36,357 nucleotides of DNA, taken from the NCBI GenBank assembly GCA_024641785.1, contig JAHECK010000018.1, positions 1 to 36,357 on the forward strand. The letters run 5' to 3'. Position 1 is the stretch's first letter. Every line of letters begins with the position of its first letter. The position numbers and the translations under genes are program-made. Below are positions 17,325-26,055 of the stretch, piece after piece. The notes beneath the pieces were generated by a model. It had not been told where the DNA came from and ran no database searches. It saw only the letters and a list, made by a program, of their open reading frames with translations. The DNA comes from Flavobacteriales bacterium (GTDB lineage: Bacteria > Bacteroidota > Bacteroidia > Flavobacteriales_D > JAHECK01).

Positions 17325-17325
17325 G
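17318..17325 (+). promoter_or_regulatory. Promoter -7 element of queE
   Basis: TATTTTTG fully matches TAnnTTTG and is followed by CAC, like the rpsF and aconitase boxes. It lies 37 bp before the queE ATG at 17363 and coincides with the T-rich tail that would end the upstream RNA candidate. Its position shows that the in-frame ATG at 17309 would be outside the transcript. Confidence 0.5.
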
Positions 17326-17362
17326 CACTTATTTTTACTTTAATTCAGATTTTCAGTTTCAA

Positions 17363-17989
17363 ATGATAGAGCCGCAATACAGAGGTGATAAAGTATTTTA
17401 TCCTGTGATGGAACACTTTTATACTTTGCAGGGTGAAGGAAATTATACAGGTCAGGCTGCATATTTTATACGACTTGCCGGCTGTGATGTAGGGTGTTCA
17501 TGGTGCGATGTTAAAGAAAGTTGGGCAGTGGCTAAAGATCAATACATCGATGTTGATCTATTATTACATGAAGTGGAGGCATCTGCTACAAAAATTGTAG
17601 TGATCACCGGAGGAGAGCCTGCCATGTATCATCTAGGTCCTCTTACAGAGAGCTTGAAAAAGCTCGATGTAAAGATCCATATAGAAACTTCAGGAGCTTA
17701 TCCGATCTCGGGTAATTTAGATTGGATCTGCGTTTCGCCTAAGCGATTTAAAACACCTTTATTAGAATCGATACATCTTGCTGATGAATTAAAAATGATC
17801 GTCGTGAATCGACAGGATCTCATTTGGGCAGAAGAATTATCCCTCGAATGCAAAGAAGGATGTTTATTGCTTTTGCAACCGGAATGGGATCGGGCAGAGA
17901 AAGTATATCCAATGATCATTCAGTTTATTAAGGAACATCCTATATGGAGATTATCTCTTCAACTACATAAATTTTTAAACATCCCCTAG
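17363..17989 (+). CDS. queE: QueE: 7-carboxy-7-deazaguanine synthase
   Basis: Radical SAM enzyme converting 6-carboxy-tetrahydropterin to 7-carboxy-7-deazaguanine on the way to preQ0 and queuosine tRNA modification. I choose ATG 17363 (208 aa): the conserved region begins at VMEHFYTLQGEGNYTG, and an earlier in-frame ATG (17309) lies upstream of the promoter box. The iron-sulfur Cys cluster is C41-x3-C45-x2-C48 in LAGCDVGCSWCDVKESW, with ITGGEPAMY as the SAM-binding GGE motif. The C-terminus SLQLHKFLNIP is the usual QueE ending. Length fits Bacteroidota QueE. No other queuosine gene is in the window. The next gene starts 2 bp after its stop. Confidence 0.95.
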   Translation: MIEPQYRGDKVFYPVMEHFYTLQGEGNYTGQAAYFIRLAGCDVGCSWCDVKESWAVAKDQYIDVDLLLHEVEASATKIVVITGGEPAMYHLGPLTESLKKLDVKIHIETSGAYPISGNLDWICVSPKRFKTPLLESIHLADELKMIVVNRQDLIWAEELSLECKEGCLLLLQPEWDRAEKVYPMIIQFIKEHPIWRLSLQLHKFLNIP

Positions 17990-17991
17990 AT

Positions 17992-18453
17992 ATGAATATG
18001 AAATTTCCCTTTGAAATATATCGTCAAACGAGAAAGAATATTCTTTTTTTTCTTGATGATTTAAATGAAGATAAAATAAACCTAATTCCGGAAGGATTTA
18101 AAAATAATATTGCCTGGAACCTTGGTCATATTGTAGTTACGCAGCAATTATTGTTTTACAGCAATTCCGGAAATGAAGTAAGGATACCCAAAGAATGGGT
18201 AGAAAAATATCGAAAAGGATCGAAGCCTGGAGCTAGAGTAGGCATGGAGGAATTTGAAAAGATAAAGTCGATTCTCGTTTCTTCTATTAATGATTCGGAA
18301 ATCGATTATGTTTCAGGAGTGTTTTCTTCTTATAAAGCCTATACCACCACTTATGGAATACAGTTAAATAGCATCGAAGATGTTATTCGATTTATTTATG
18401 CTCATGATGCATTTCATTGGGGGATAATTGTTGCCTTGAAAAAGATTGTTTAA
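17992..18453 (+). CDS. DinB-fold protein
   Basis: A 153-aa protein of the DinB/YfiT-like four-helix bundle family, often metal-binding with three His. Supporting features are FEIYRQTRKNILFFLDDLNE in helix 1, NNIAWNLGHIVVTQQLLFY in helix 2 (first His) and the C-terminal YAHDAFHWGIIVALKK, which has the typical H-x3-H pair. Family members include thiol transferases and many uncharacterised proteins, so the substrate is unknown. It starts 2 bp after queE and is very likely co-transcribed. ATG 17992 and ATG 17998 are both possible starts. Confidence 0.8.
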   Translation: MNMKFPFEIYRQTRKNILFFLDDLNEDKINLIPEGFKNNIAWNLGHIVVTQQLLFYSNSGNEVRIPKEWVEKYRKGSKPGARVGMEEFEKIKSILVSSINDSEIDYVSGVFSSYKAYTTTYGIQLNSIEDVIRFIYAHDAFHWGIIVALKKIV

Positions 18454-18515
18454 GTAGCTGAGCGGCAATTATATAATATATTCAATTTTTGACTGTTTTA
18501 TTTCAAATAAAGTAT

Positions 18516-18523
18516 TATTTTTG
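18516..18523 (+). promoter_or_regulatory. Promoter -7 element of the rpsF operon
   Basis: TATTTTTG, a full match to TAnnTTTG, is 37 bp before the rpsF ATG. It belongs to a 16-bp stretch, TTATTTTTGCGCCTCA (18515-18530), that recurs identically at the aconitase promoter. A TTTG at 18488-18491 is a possible but distant -33 element. Confidence 0.6.
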
Positions 18524-18560
18524 CGCCTCATTTTTAAGAAATAAAAATTAATACAAAATT

Positions 18561-18905
18561 ATGAATCGTTACGAAACTGTTTTCATATTGACTCCCGTTT
18601 TGTCTGAAGATCAGGCAAAGGAAGCAGTACAGGAATATCAAAAATTCCTTGAAAAGAACGAAGCCAAAATTGTTCATCAAGAGCATTGGGGCTTGCGTAA
18701 ATTAGCTTATCAAATTAAAAAGAAAAGCACAGGATTTTATCATTTGTTTGAGTATGAAGGTCCAGGAGAAGTAATTAACAAAGTAGAAACAGAATTTCGT
18801 CGTGATGAAAGACTGTTACGTTTTTTAACTACCCGACTTGACAAAAATGCGATCACTTATGTTGAAAGCAGAAAGAATAGAAACAAGAAAGAAGAAGTAG
18901 CTTAA
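18561..18905 (+). CDS. rpsF: 30S ribosomal protein bS6
   Basis: Small-subunit protein that pairs with bS18 on the platform. The 114-aa product begins [20 protein letters not shown], the standard bS6 opening, and contains [20 protein letters not shown] (the conserved WG-[KL]-RKLAY segment) and [14 protein letters not shown]. First gene of rpsF-rpsR-rplI. There is no Shine-Dalgarno before it, only A/T-rich leader, as is normal in this phylum. Confidence 0.96.
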   Translation: MNRYETVFILTPVLSEDQAKEAVQEYQKFLEKNEAKIVHQEHWGLRKLAYQIKKKSTGFYHLFEYEGPGEVINKVETEFRRDERLLRFLTTRLDKNAITYVESRKNRNKKEEVA

Positions 18906-18924
18906 CTTTTTAAAAGAAATTATT

Positions 18925-19191
18925 ATGGCATCAAATTCAGAAATTAGATATCTTACTCCCATAGATATTGAAACGAAACAAAACAAATATTGTCGTTTCA
19001 AAAAAATGCGTATTAAATACATCGATTATAAAGATCCTGATTTTTTATTACGTTTTGTTAATGAGCAAGGAAAAATTCTTCCACGCAGAGTAACCGGAAC
19101 TTCTGTTAAATATCAGAGAAAAGTAGCTCAAGCGGTTAAACGTGCTCGTCATTTAGCTTTAATGCCTTACGTAGGTGATTTATTAAAATAA
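18925..19191 (+). CDS. rpsR: 30S ribosomal protein bS18
   Basis: Small-subunit platform protein. The 88-aa product shows the bS18 core: [60 protein letters not shown] and YVGD. It lies 19 bp after rpsF with an A/T-rich spacer and no Shine-Dalgarno. In Flavobacterium ribosomes bS18, with bS6 and bS21, sequesters the 16S anti-Shine-Dalgarno tail, which is relevant to the strong site before the next gene. Confidence 0.96.
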   Translation: MASNSEIRYLTPIDIETKQNKYCRFKKMRIKYIDYKDPDFLLRFVNEQGKILPRRVTGTSVKYQRKVAQAVKRARHLALMPYVGDLLK

Positions 19192-19196
19192 GGAGG
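19191..19196 (+). promoter_or_regulatory. Perfect Shine-Dalgarno before rplI
   Basis: AGGAGG ends seven bases before the rplI ATG at 19204, an ideal ribosome binding site. Its first A is the last base of the rpsR stop codon. No comparable site precedes the other genes of this window that I inspected (including rpsF, rpsR, nosZ, folD, nadA, acn and aroC), so it stands out in a genome type that generally does not use Shine-Dalgarno pairing. Confidence 0.8.
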
Positions 19197-19203
19197 AAAG
19201 ATC

Positions 19204-19650
19204 ATGGAAATTATATTAAAGAAAGACGTTGATAACTTAGGGTATAAAGATGATATCGTTGTTGTTAAAAACGGTTTTGGTAGAAATTATCTAATCCCTC
19301 AAGGTTTTGGAATATTAGCTACTGAATCAGCTAAAAAAGTACTTGCTGAAAATCTTAGACAAAGAGCTCATAAAGAAGCTAAAATACAAGAAGAAGCAGC
19401 TGGGATATTAGCTAAAATTGAAGGTTTATCACTAAAAGTTGGAGCGAAAGCCGGCGAGAATGGTAAGATCTTCGGTTCTGTAAATAACATTCAATTAGCC
19501 GAAGCTTTAAAAGAAGCCGGATTCGATATTGAAAGAAGAAAGATTCATTTAAAAGATGATTCAATCAAAAACTTAGGTGAATACGAAGCGATAATTGATC
19601 TTCATAAAGAAGTGAAAGCGACGCTAAAATTCGAAGTAATAGGAGAATAA
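19204..19650 (+). CDS. rplI: 50S ribosomal protein bL9
   Basis: Large-subunit protein near the L1 stalk. The 148-aa product begins MEIILKKDVDNLGYKDDIVV, followed by VKNGFGRNYLIPQGFGILAT, the bL9 signature. A long connecting helix and a C-terminal domain with GKIFGSVNNIQLAEALKEAG follow. It is the last gene of rpsF-rpsR-rplI, 12 bp after rpsR, and has a perfect Shine-Dalgarno. A strong terminator follows. Confidence 0.96.
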   Translation: MEIILKKDVDNLGYKDDIVVVKNGFGRNYLIPQGFGILATESAKKVLAENLRQRAHKEAKIQEEAAGILAKIEGLSLKVGAKAGENGKIFGSVNNIQLAEALKEAGFDIERRKIHLKDDSIKNLGEYEAIIDLHKEVKATLKFEVIGE

Positions 19651-19673
19651 ATTTTTCTATTTATCATATTTAT

Positions 19674-19697
19674 AAGGGGGCTTCGGCCCCCTTTTTA
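19674..19697 (+). terminator. Intrinsic terminator after rplI
   Basis: AAGGGGGC (19674-19681) pairs with GCCCCCTT (19686-19693) around a TTCG tetraloop, with a T run to 19696. It ends the ribosomal-protein operon. The reverse reading has a weaker T tract, so it may serve the convergent ABC-permease gene only in part. Confidence 0.93.
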
Positions 19698-19711
19698 GTA
19701 GCTGCTAATTA

Positions 19712-20944
19712 CTATTCGTAACGTAGCGCTTCTATCGGATCCAACTTCGCCGCTTTTTGTGCAGGGTAGATGCCGGAAATGATTCCGATAACAACACAAA
19801 GTAGGACTCCGGTGATCATCCAGTCCCATGGAATAATAAAGGATGTTCCGACGATATTGGCTGTGATGTTTCCAATGATGATCCCAAAAATAATTCCCAG
19901 ATAGCCACCTAACTGACCTATAACGATCGCTTCAATCAAAAATTGACTTAAGATTGTTTTTGAAGACGCACCCAGTGACTTTCGTAATCCAATTTCTTTT
20001 GTTCGTTCCGTTACCGAAACCAACATGATATTCATTAATCCAATGGCAGCTCCAACCAATGTGATCGCTCCTATAACTGAAGCTGCGATAGTTACAGTAC
20101 TTAGATTTTCCAATAATTCTTTCGCTAAAGACTCACTTCTGGTAACTCTAAATGAGTCTTCTTTTCCTAATGGATCCTTTCTTATTTTCCGCATTAAACC
20201 GGTCGCTTCACCAATTGCATTATCTATGGTTTTAGGATTTTCTGTCTTAACATTAATATTATACCTGGTATTTTCTGTTTCAAGATTTCGTTGGGCATAA
20301 CCAACCGGAATAATAATTTGATTATCTCCTGAAAAGCCAATACTGCTTCCCTTAGATTCTAAAATACCAATGACCAAAAAGCGAGATGAACCAATAAAAA
20401 TGCTTTTTCCAATTGGATCATCTGAATCATTCATTATTTTCTCGATGATGTCCTTTCCTAAAATAGCCACATTATTCCCTTGATCAAGATCGTTTTGAGA
20501 AAATAATCTTCCTCTTTCCAGATCATAACCAGTAGTGCTTAAATAATTTTCATCACCTCCAATAACGGCAACATTTGGATTGGTCTTTTTACCATTATAC
20601 TTTATAGTAGAATTAAAAGAAACCCGACTTGAAACAGAAACAACTCCCGGATAATTGTATTCTTCTTTAAAAGCAATAGCCTGATCATAGTTGATCCTTT
20701 CATATGATTTTTGTGTCATTCCTTCGGATCTTCCGCGACTCCGCTTTTCCGATAAGGAAAAAGTATTCGCTCCAAGCCGACTAAAATCGCTAGTAATTTT
20801 GCTTTCTATTGCATCAATTGAAGTCAGAATACCAACCAAAGCAGTGATCCCAATAGCGATAATTGATATCGTTAATACTGTTCTTAGTACCTGAGCTCTA
20901 ACGGAACCAAAGGCAACATTGATATTTTCTCTAAGTAAAGACAC
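19712..20944 (-). CDS. ABC transporter permease, MacB/FtsX family
   Basis: A 410-aa inner-membrane protein of the type VII ABC (MacB-like) family. The N-terminus MSLLRENINVAFGSVRAQVL leads into a first membrane helix with RTVLTISIIAIGITALVGIL (~20-42). A periplasmic MacB-PCD domain follows (to ~270), with SVSSRVSFNSTIKYNGKKTN and FSQNDLDQGNNVAILGKDI. Three C-terminal helices complete the FtsX domain, which contains ERTKEIGLRKSLGASSKTIL, the conserved cytoplasmic loop, and ends with the family tail AAKLDPIEALRYE. Its ATPase and membrane-fusion partners are not adjacent in the window. Possible roles are export or lipoprotein handling; the substrate is unknown. It is divergent from nadA and convergent with rplI. 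Confidence 0.93.
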   Translation of the reverse strand: MSLLRENINVAFGSVRAQVLRTVLTISIIAIGITALVGILTSIDAIESKITSDFSRLGANTFSLSEKRSRGRSEGMTQKSYERINYDQAIAFKEEYNYPGVVSVSSRVSFNSTIKYNGKKTNPNVAVIGGDENYLSTTGYDLERGRLFSQNDLDQGNNVAILGKDIIEKIMNDSDDPIGKSIFIGSSRFLVIGILESKGSSIGFSGDNQIIIPVGYAQRNLETENTRYNINVKTENPKTIDNAIGEATGLMRKIRKDPLGKEDSFRVTRSESLAKELLENLSTVTIAASVIGAITLVGAAIGLMNIMLVSVTERTKEIGLRKSLGASSKTILSQFLIEAIVIGQLGGYLGIIFGIIIGNITANIVGTSFIIPWDWMITGVLLCVVIGIISGIYPAQKAAKLDPIEALRYE

Positions 20945-20995
20945 TTCTTGATATTGAATGCAACAATAATTAGCTTTTGCTAGTTAGTAAATTTA

Positions 20996-21003
20996 TAACT
21001 TTG
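20996..21003 (+). promoter_or_regulatory. Promoter of nadA
   Basis: TAACTTTG fully matches TAnnTTTG, 44 bp before the nadA ATG. A TTTG at 20976-20979 lies 16 bp upstream and could be the -33 element, a slightly short spacing. The box is in the 103-bp gap between nadA and the divergent ABC-permease gene. Confidence 0.6.
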
Positions 21004-21047
21004 CATCTATAATTAAGGACCATTCATCATAAATATTAAATCGAAAG

Positions 21048-21971
21048 ATGAATTACGCTGAAGAAATAAAAAAACTCAAAAAGGAGAAGAACGCTGTTAT
21101 TCTCGCACATTATTATCAAGTTGGAGAAATCCAGGATATAGCAGATTATGTAGGAGATAGTTTAGGACTGTCTCAGCAAGCAGCAAAGACAGAAGCGGAT
21201 ATTATTGTTTTTGCTGGAGTTCACTTTATGGCAGAAACAGCAAAGATCCTTAATCCAACTAAAAAAGTTTTGCTTCCTGATCTTGAAGCGGGTTGTTCAC
21301 TAGCGGATTCTTGTCCACCAGCGGATTTTTCAGCTTTTAAAAAACTCCATCCTGATCACATTGTAATCTCCTATATAAATTGCAGTGCAGAGATAAAAGC
21401 ACTTTCTGATATTATTTGTACTTCTTCGAATGCCAAGAAAATGGTTGAATCAGTACCTCCTGAACAAAATATTATTTTTGCTCCAGATAAAAATCTTGGT
21501 CGATTCTTAATAAAAGAAACAGGGCGTGATATGCTTTTATGGGATGGAGCATGCATCGTACATGAATCCTTTTCTATTGATAAGATTCTTGAATTGAAAA
21601 AACAGTTTCCTGAGGCACATATCATTGCTCATCCTGAGTCTCAAGAGCATATTTTAAAAGTTTCAGAATATGTAGGCTCTACTACAGGACTGCTTAATTA
21701 TGTGAAAAACTCAAAAGAAACTACTTTTATCGTAGCAACTGAATCAGGCATTCTTCATCAAATGCAAAAAGAGAACCCCACAAAGCATTTGATCGCCGCC
21801 CCTATGGATGAAGATGCTACTTGTGCTTGCAATGAATGTCCTTATATGAAAATGAATACCATGGAGAAGCTGTATCTTTGTTTATTAAATGAAACACCTT
21901 CCATAGAAATTGGTGAGGAATTAAGAAAAAAAGCGCTTGTTTCTATTGAGCGTATGCTATCGCTTTCATGA
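21048..21971 (+). CDS. nadA: NadA quinolinate synthase
   Basis: [4Fe-4S] enzyme condensing iminoaspartate and dihydroxyacetone phosphate to quinolinate in de novo NAD synthesis. The 307-aa product has [20 protein letters not shown] near the N-terminus, [13 protein letters not shown] and [11 protein letters not shown]. The three cluster cysteines are probably Cys112 ([11 protein letters not shown]), Cys169 (WDGACIVHE) and Cys264 ([13 protein letters not shown]). AHPES and [14 protein letters not shown] are further family motifs. It overlaps nadB by four bases (ATGA), so the two steps are translationally coupled. Confidence 0.97.
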   Translation: MNYAEEIKKLKKEKNAVILAHYYQVGEIQDIADYVGDSLGLSQQAAKTEADIIVFAGVHFMAETAKILNPTKKVLLPDLEAGCSLADSCPPADFSAFKKLHPDHIVISYINCSAEIKALSDIICTSSNAKKMVESVPPEQNIIFAPDKNLGRFLIKETGRDMLLWDGACIVHESFSIDKILELKKQFPEAHIIAHPESQEHILKVSEYVGSTTGLLNYVKNSKETTFIVATESGILHQMQKENPTKHLIAAPMDEDATCACNECPYMKMNTMEKLYLCLLNETPSIEIGEELRKKALVSIERMLSLS

Positions 21972-23557
21972 AAGACCAAATAAAAACAGATTTTTTAGTT
22001 TTAGGTTCCGGGATAGCCGGACTTACTTTTGCCATTAAGATCGCAGAAACATTTCCTACAAAAAAGGTGCTGATCATTACCAAATCGGATGAAAGTGAAT
22101 CGAATACAAAATATGCCCAGGGAGGGATTGCCGTGGTTATCGATAAAGTAGAAGATTCATTTGAAAAACATATAGAAGATACCATGATCGCAGGTGCCGG
22201 AATCAATAATAGGGAAATTGTTGAAATGGTAGTAAGAGAAGGACCCGAAAGATTGAGGGAATTTATCGACTGGGGTGCTCAGTTTGATAAAAAAGAAAAT
22301 GGAAATATTATTTTAGGTAAGGAAGGAGGCCATTCTGAAAATAGAATTGTACATCATAAGGATATTACAGGTTTTGAATTAGAGCTAACGCTTTTAAGAA
22401 AAGTAAGTGCTTTGAAAAATATCGAAGTAAATCAGCACAGTTTTGCCATCGATTTGATCACACAACATCATTTGGGGGTCGATGTAAAAAGAAATGGAGA
22501 TATCCATTGTTTTGGTGCCTATGTTCTCGATCGAAAATCAAATGAGATCAGAACCATTATTTCGCGATTTACACTTATGGCTACGGGTGGAATCGGACAG
22601 GTCTATCTTACCACTACTAATCCAACCATCGCTACAGGAGACGGAATTGCTATGGCTTACAGAGCCAAAGCTAAAATAAGTGACATGGAATTTATTCAAT
22701 TTCATCCAACAGCTCTTTTCGAATCAGGCAAAAGTCCGGCATTTCTTATTTCAGAAGCAGTAAGAGGTTATGGCGCGTATTTAAAGAATCATCAAAACCA
22801 GCGCTTTGTTTTCGAATATGATGAAAGAGGAGAATTAGCTTCACGTGATATTGTAGCTAAAGCCATTGACTCTGAATTAAAACGATCAGGAGAAGAGTAT
22901 GTTTTTCTTGATTGCAGTCATTTAGATGTGATTGATTTTAAGATTCATTTTCCGAACATTTATGAAAAGTGCCTTTCTATAGGTATAGATCTATCAAAGG
23001 ATATGATCCCAGTGGTACCTGCAGCACATTATTTATGCGGGGGGATCAATGTCGACAAAAACGGATTAACGAGTATTGATAAATTGTATGCATGTGGTGA
23101 AGTAAGTAATACAGGACTTCATGGAGCCAATCGTTTAGCATCGAACTCATTATTGGAAGCAGTTGTTTTTGCACATCGAATTGCTGAGGAAATTACAAGA
23201 AGAGAAGCGTCTGTTTCGTTTCAAAAAAATATTCCCGACTGGGATGCAGTTGGAACAAAAGATCCAAAGGAGCTGGTTTTAATAAATCATACCCGAAGTG
23301 AAGTTCAACAGACCATGAGTAAATTTGTTGGGATCGTTCGTTCGAATGACCGCTTAGACAGAGCGGTGAAAAGACATCAATTATGGTATGAAGAAACTGA
23401 AGATCTTTATGAAAATACCACTTTGTCGGTTCCTTTATGTGAATTAAGGAATATGATATCAGTAGCTTATCTGATCACTCAGCAATCGATGAAGCGGAAT
23501 TCGAATATCGGAGGATTTTATAATATAACGCTCGACGAAAAAGAAAGCGGAGTCTAA
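21968..23557 (+). CDS. nadB: NadB L-aspartate oxidase
   Basis: FAD enzyme oxidising L-aspartate to iminoaspartate, the substrate of NadA. The 529-aa product has the FAD dinucleotide motif VLGSGIAGL at 11-19, [32 protein letters not shown] and the catalytic-site segment [20 protein letters not shown], all characteristic of the L-aspartate oxidase branch of the succinate dehydrogenase/fumarate reductase flavoprotein family. [13 protein letters not shown] is also conserved. Length is normal. It overlaps nadA by four bases. The third de novo enzyme, NadC, is not in the window. Confidence 0.97.
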   Translation: MKDQIKTDFLVLGSGIAGLTFAIKIAETFPTKKVLIITKSDESESNTKYAQGGIAVVIDKVEDSFEKHIEDTMIAGAGINNREIVEMVVREGPERLREFIDWGAQFDKKENGNIILGKEGGHSENRIVHHKDITGFELELTLLRKVSALKNIEVNQHSFAIDLITQHHLGVDVKRNGDIHCFGAYVLDRKSNEIRTIISRFTLMATGGIGQVYLTTTNPTIATGDGIAMAYRAKAKISDMEFIQFHPTALFESGKSPAFLISEAVRGYGAYLKNHQNQRFVFEYDERGELASRDIVAKAIDSELKRSGEEYVFLDCSHLDVIDFKIHFPNIYEKCLSIGIDLSKDMIPVVPAAHYLCGGINVDKNGLTSIDKLYACGEVSNTGLHGANRLASNSLLEAVVFAHRIAEEITRREASVSFQKNIPDWDAVGTKDPKELVLINHTRSEVQQTMSKFVGIVRSNDRLDRAVKRHQLWYEETEDLYENTTLSVPLCELRNMISVAYLITQQSMKRNSNIGGFYNITLDEKESGV

Positions 23558-23717
23558 TGAAAGCATGAATACTGGTCCACCGGCCTTTTTATTTAAGCAC
23601 AATCACACGAAGTAGGTACGCAGAACAACTAAGAGTTCACAAAAGAGTAATTTCTCCGGTCTTCGTTCATCCTTCTTATTAAGCTTCAATCTACTTTCAA
23701 TCTACGTCGAATTTGTT

Positions 23718-23725
23718 TATTTTTG
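23718..23725 (+). promoter_or_regulatory. Promoter -7 element of the aconitase gene
   Basis: TATTTTTG fully matches TAnnTTTG, 39 bp before the aconitase ATG. It is part of TTATTTTTGCGCCTCA (23717-23732), identical over 16 bp to the rpsF promoter. Just upstream, in the region where an activator or -33 element would lie, the 10-mer TTCAATCTAC occurs twice (23685-23694 and 23696-23705). Confidence 0.6.
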
Positions 23726-23764
23726 CGCCTCAATTTTACGGTTCATTAAAATAAATATATTTAA

Positions 23765-26035
23765 ATGCTTTTTGACTTAGAAATGATAAAAAAGGTGTAC
23801 CAACGTATGCCTGAACGCGTTAATGCGGCTAGAGAATTAGTTGGACGACCACTTACCTTATCAGAAAAGATATTATACTCTCATCTCTGGGATACGAAAC
23901 CGAATGAAGTATATAAAAGAGGTGTTTCTTATGTTGATTTTGCGCCGGATCGTGTTGCGATGCAAGATGCTACCGCTCAAATGGCCTTATTGCAATTTAT
24001 GCAAGCCGGTAAAAAGAAAGTTGCAGTTCCTTCTACAGTTCATTGCGATCACTTGATACAAGCTCGTATCGGAGCAGATAAGGATCTTCAGGAATCATTA
24101 AATAAAAATAATGAGGTATTCAATTTTCTTTCTTCTGTTTCAAATAAATATGGAATAGGCTTTTGGAAACCGGGAGCCGGTATTATTCATCAGGTTGTTC
24201 TAGAAAACTATGCTTTTCCAGGAGGAATGATGATCGGAACCGATTCACATACTGTGAATGCAGGTGGATTAGGAATGATCGCAATTGGAGTTGGAGGAGC
24301 AGATGCAGTTGACGTAATGGCTGATATGGCCTGGGAATTGAAATTTCCAAAGCTGATCGGAGTAAAATTGACCGGTAAATTAAATGGATGGGTTTCTCCA
24401 AAAGATGTGATCTTGAAAGTTGCCGGAATTCTCACTGTAAAAGGAGGAACCGGAGCAATCCTTGAATATTTTGGTGAAGGAGCTAAAAATTTATCAGCAA
24501 CAGGAAAAGGAACCATTTGTAATATGGGTGCTGAAATTGGAGCAACAACTTCAACTTTTGGATACGATGATTCAATGGATCGATATTTAAGAGCGACAGA
24601 CAGAAATGAAGTTGCTGATGAAGCAAATAAAATAAAAGAATATTTAACCGGTGATGCTGAAGTTTATGCAAATCCTTCCGACTATTTTGATCAGTTAATT
24701 GAAATCGACCTCTCTACTTTACAACCTTATATAAACGGACCATTTACACCGGATCTTGCCACCATTGTTGGCGATTTGAAAAGTGTAGCGGTTAAGAACG
24801 AATGGCCTTTAGATGTGGAATGGGCTTTAATAGGTTCATGTACCAATTCTTCTTATGAAGATCTGTCAAGAGCTGCTTCTATAGCGAATCAAGCATTAGC
24901 AAAGGGTTTAGAGATAAAATCATTTTTAGGGATCAATCCAGGATCTGAACAAGTTCGATTTACTGCTGAAAGAGATGGTCTTCTTAAAAGTTTTGAGGAT
25001 CTAAAGGCGACTATATTTACAAATGCTTGTGGACCATGTATTGGTCAATGGGCCAGAGAAGGTGCCGAAGATCAACCAAAAAATACCATCATCCATTCAT
25101 TTAATAGGAATTTTTCGAAACGTGCCGACGGTAATCCAAATACGCACGCATTTGTTGCCTCTCCGGAAATGGTAATGGCGGTGGCAATGTCTGGTAAATT
25201 GGGATTTAATCCGATAACAGATACGCTTACAAATAAAAATGGAGAACAGATCAAGTTAGATCCACCAACAGGATGGGAGTTGCCGCCAAATGGATTTGAT
25301 GTAGATGATAACGGATATCAAGAGCCGGCAAAAGATGGTTCAGGGATTCAGATTTTGGTTAATAAAGATTCGCAACGATTGCAATTATTAGATCCTTTTT
25401 CTCCTTGGAATGGAGAAAATGTAGAAGGTGCAATGCTCTTGATAAAAGCAAAAGGTAAATGTACTACAGATCATATTTCAATGGCCGGGCCATGGTTAAG
25501 ATATAGAGGTCACCTTGATAATATTTCCAATAATATGCTGATTGGAGCTGTAAATTACTTCAATGAAAAAAGCAATAGTATTAAAAACCAGATCGATGGT
25601 AAATATGAAGAAGTACCTGCCGTAGCAAGAGCATATAAGGCTGCCGGAATTCCTTCGATAGTAGTTGGAGACCATAATTACGGTGAAGGATCATCTCGTG
25701 AACATGCTGCAATGGAACCTCGACATCTTGGTGTACTTGCAGTTATTGTAAAGTCATTCGCTCGTATTCATGAAACGAACTTGAAGAAACAAGGGATGTT
25801 AGGTTTGACCTTTGAAAATGAAAGTGATTATGATAAAATTCAGGAAAATGACAGTTTCAATTTTATCGATCTAAAATCATTTGCTCCGGGTAAAGCACTT
25901 CATATAGAAGCGATACATTCTGATGGAAGTAAGCATGTGATTGCCTTAAACCATACTTATAACGAACAACAGATCGGTTGGTTTAGAGCAGGTTCTGCAC
26001 TTAATTTGATTAAAGAACAAAATAAGAACAGTTAA
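23765..26035 (+). CDS. acn: Aconitate hydratase (mitochondrial type)
   Basis: [4Fe-4S] enzyme isomerising citrate to isocitrate in the TCA cycle. The 756-aa length and motifs match the mitochondrial-like aconitase common in Bacteroidota rather than AcnA (~890 aa) or AcnB. The cluster cysteines are Cys359 ([12 protein letters not shown]), Cys422 and Cys425 ([10 protein letters not shown]). Other family segments are [12 protein letters not shown] (~87-98), [20 protein letters not shown] (~158-177), [20 protein letters not shown] and the swivel-domain [15 protein letters not shown]. Transcribed from its own promoter; the HD-domain gene follows after 20 bp and may be co-transcribed. Confidence 0.96.
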   Translation: MLFDLEMIKKVYQRMPERVNAARELVGRPLTLSEKILYSHLWDTKPNEVYKRGVSYVDFAPDRVAMQDATAQMALLQFMQAGKKKVAVPSTVHCDHLIQARIGADKDLQESLNKNNEVFNFLSSVSNKYGIGFWKPGAGIIHQVVLENYAFPGGMMIGTDSHTVNAGGLGMIAIGVGGADAVDVMADMAWELKFPKLIGVKLTGKLNGWVSPKDVILKVAGILTVKGGTGAILEYFGEGAKNLSATGKGTICNMGAEIGATTSTFGYDDSMDRYLRATDRNEVADEANKIKEYLTGDAEVYANPSDYFDQLIEIDLSTLQPYINGPFTPDLATIVGDLKSVAVKNEWPLDVEWALIGSCTNSSYEDLSRAASIANQALAKGLEIKSFLGINPGSEQVRFTAERDGLLKSFEDLKATIFTNACGPCIGQWAREGAEDQPKNTIIHSFNRNFSKRADGNPNTHAFVASPEMVMAVAMSGKLGFNPITDTLTNKNGEQIKLDPPTGWELPPNGFDVDDNGYQEPAKDGSGIQILVNKDSQRLQLLDPFSPWNGENVEGAMLLIKAKGKCTTDHISMAGPWLRYRGHLDNISNNMLIGAVNYFNEKSNSIKNQIDGKYEEVPAVARAYKAAGIPSIVVGDHNYGEGSSREHAAMEPRHLGVLAVIVKSFARIHETNLKKQGMLGLTFENESDYDKIQENDSFNFIDLKSFAPGKALHIEAIHSDGSKHVIALNHTYNEQQIGWFRAGSALNLIKEQNKNS

Positions 26036-26055
26036 TAACTATTCAATTTAATAAT

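Noticed and set aside
17309-17362. Longer queE start at 17309
   Set aside because: It lies before the -7 box at 17318-17325 and adds aromatic-rich residues not expected in QueE; the conserved part begins after 17363.
17066-17362. tRNA gene in the folD-queE gap
   Set aside because: No cloverleaf, T-loop GTTCRANNC or CCA-ready acceptor stem could be built; the pairing found is long-range instead.
23558-23764. Terminator after nadB near the CCGGCC-TTTTT sequence (about 23579-23591)
   Set aside because: No adequate stem forms with the preceding bases; only a short T run is present.
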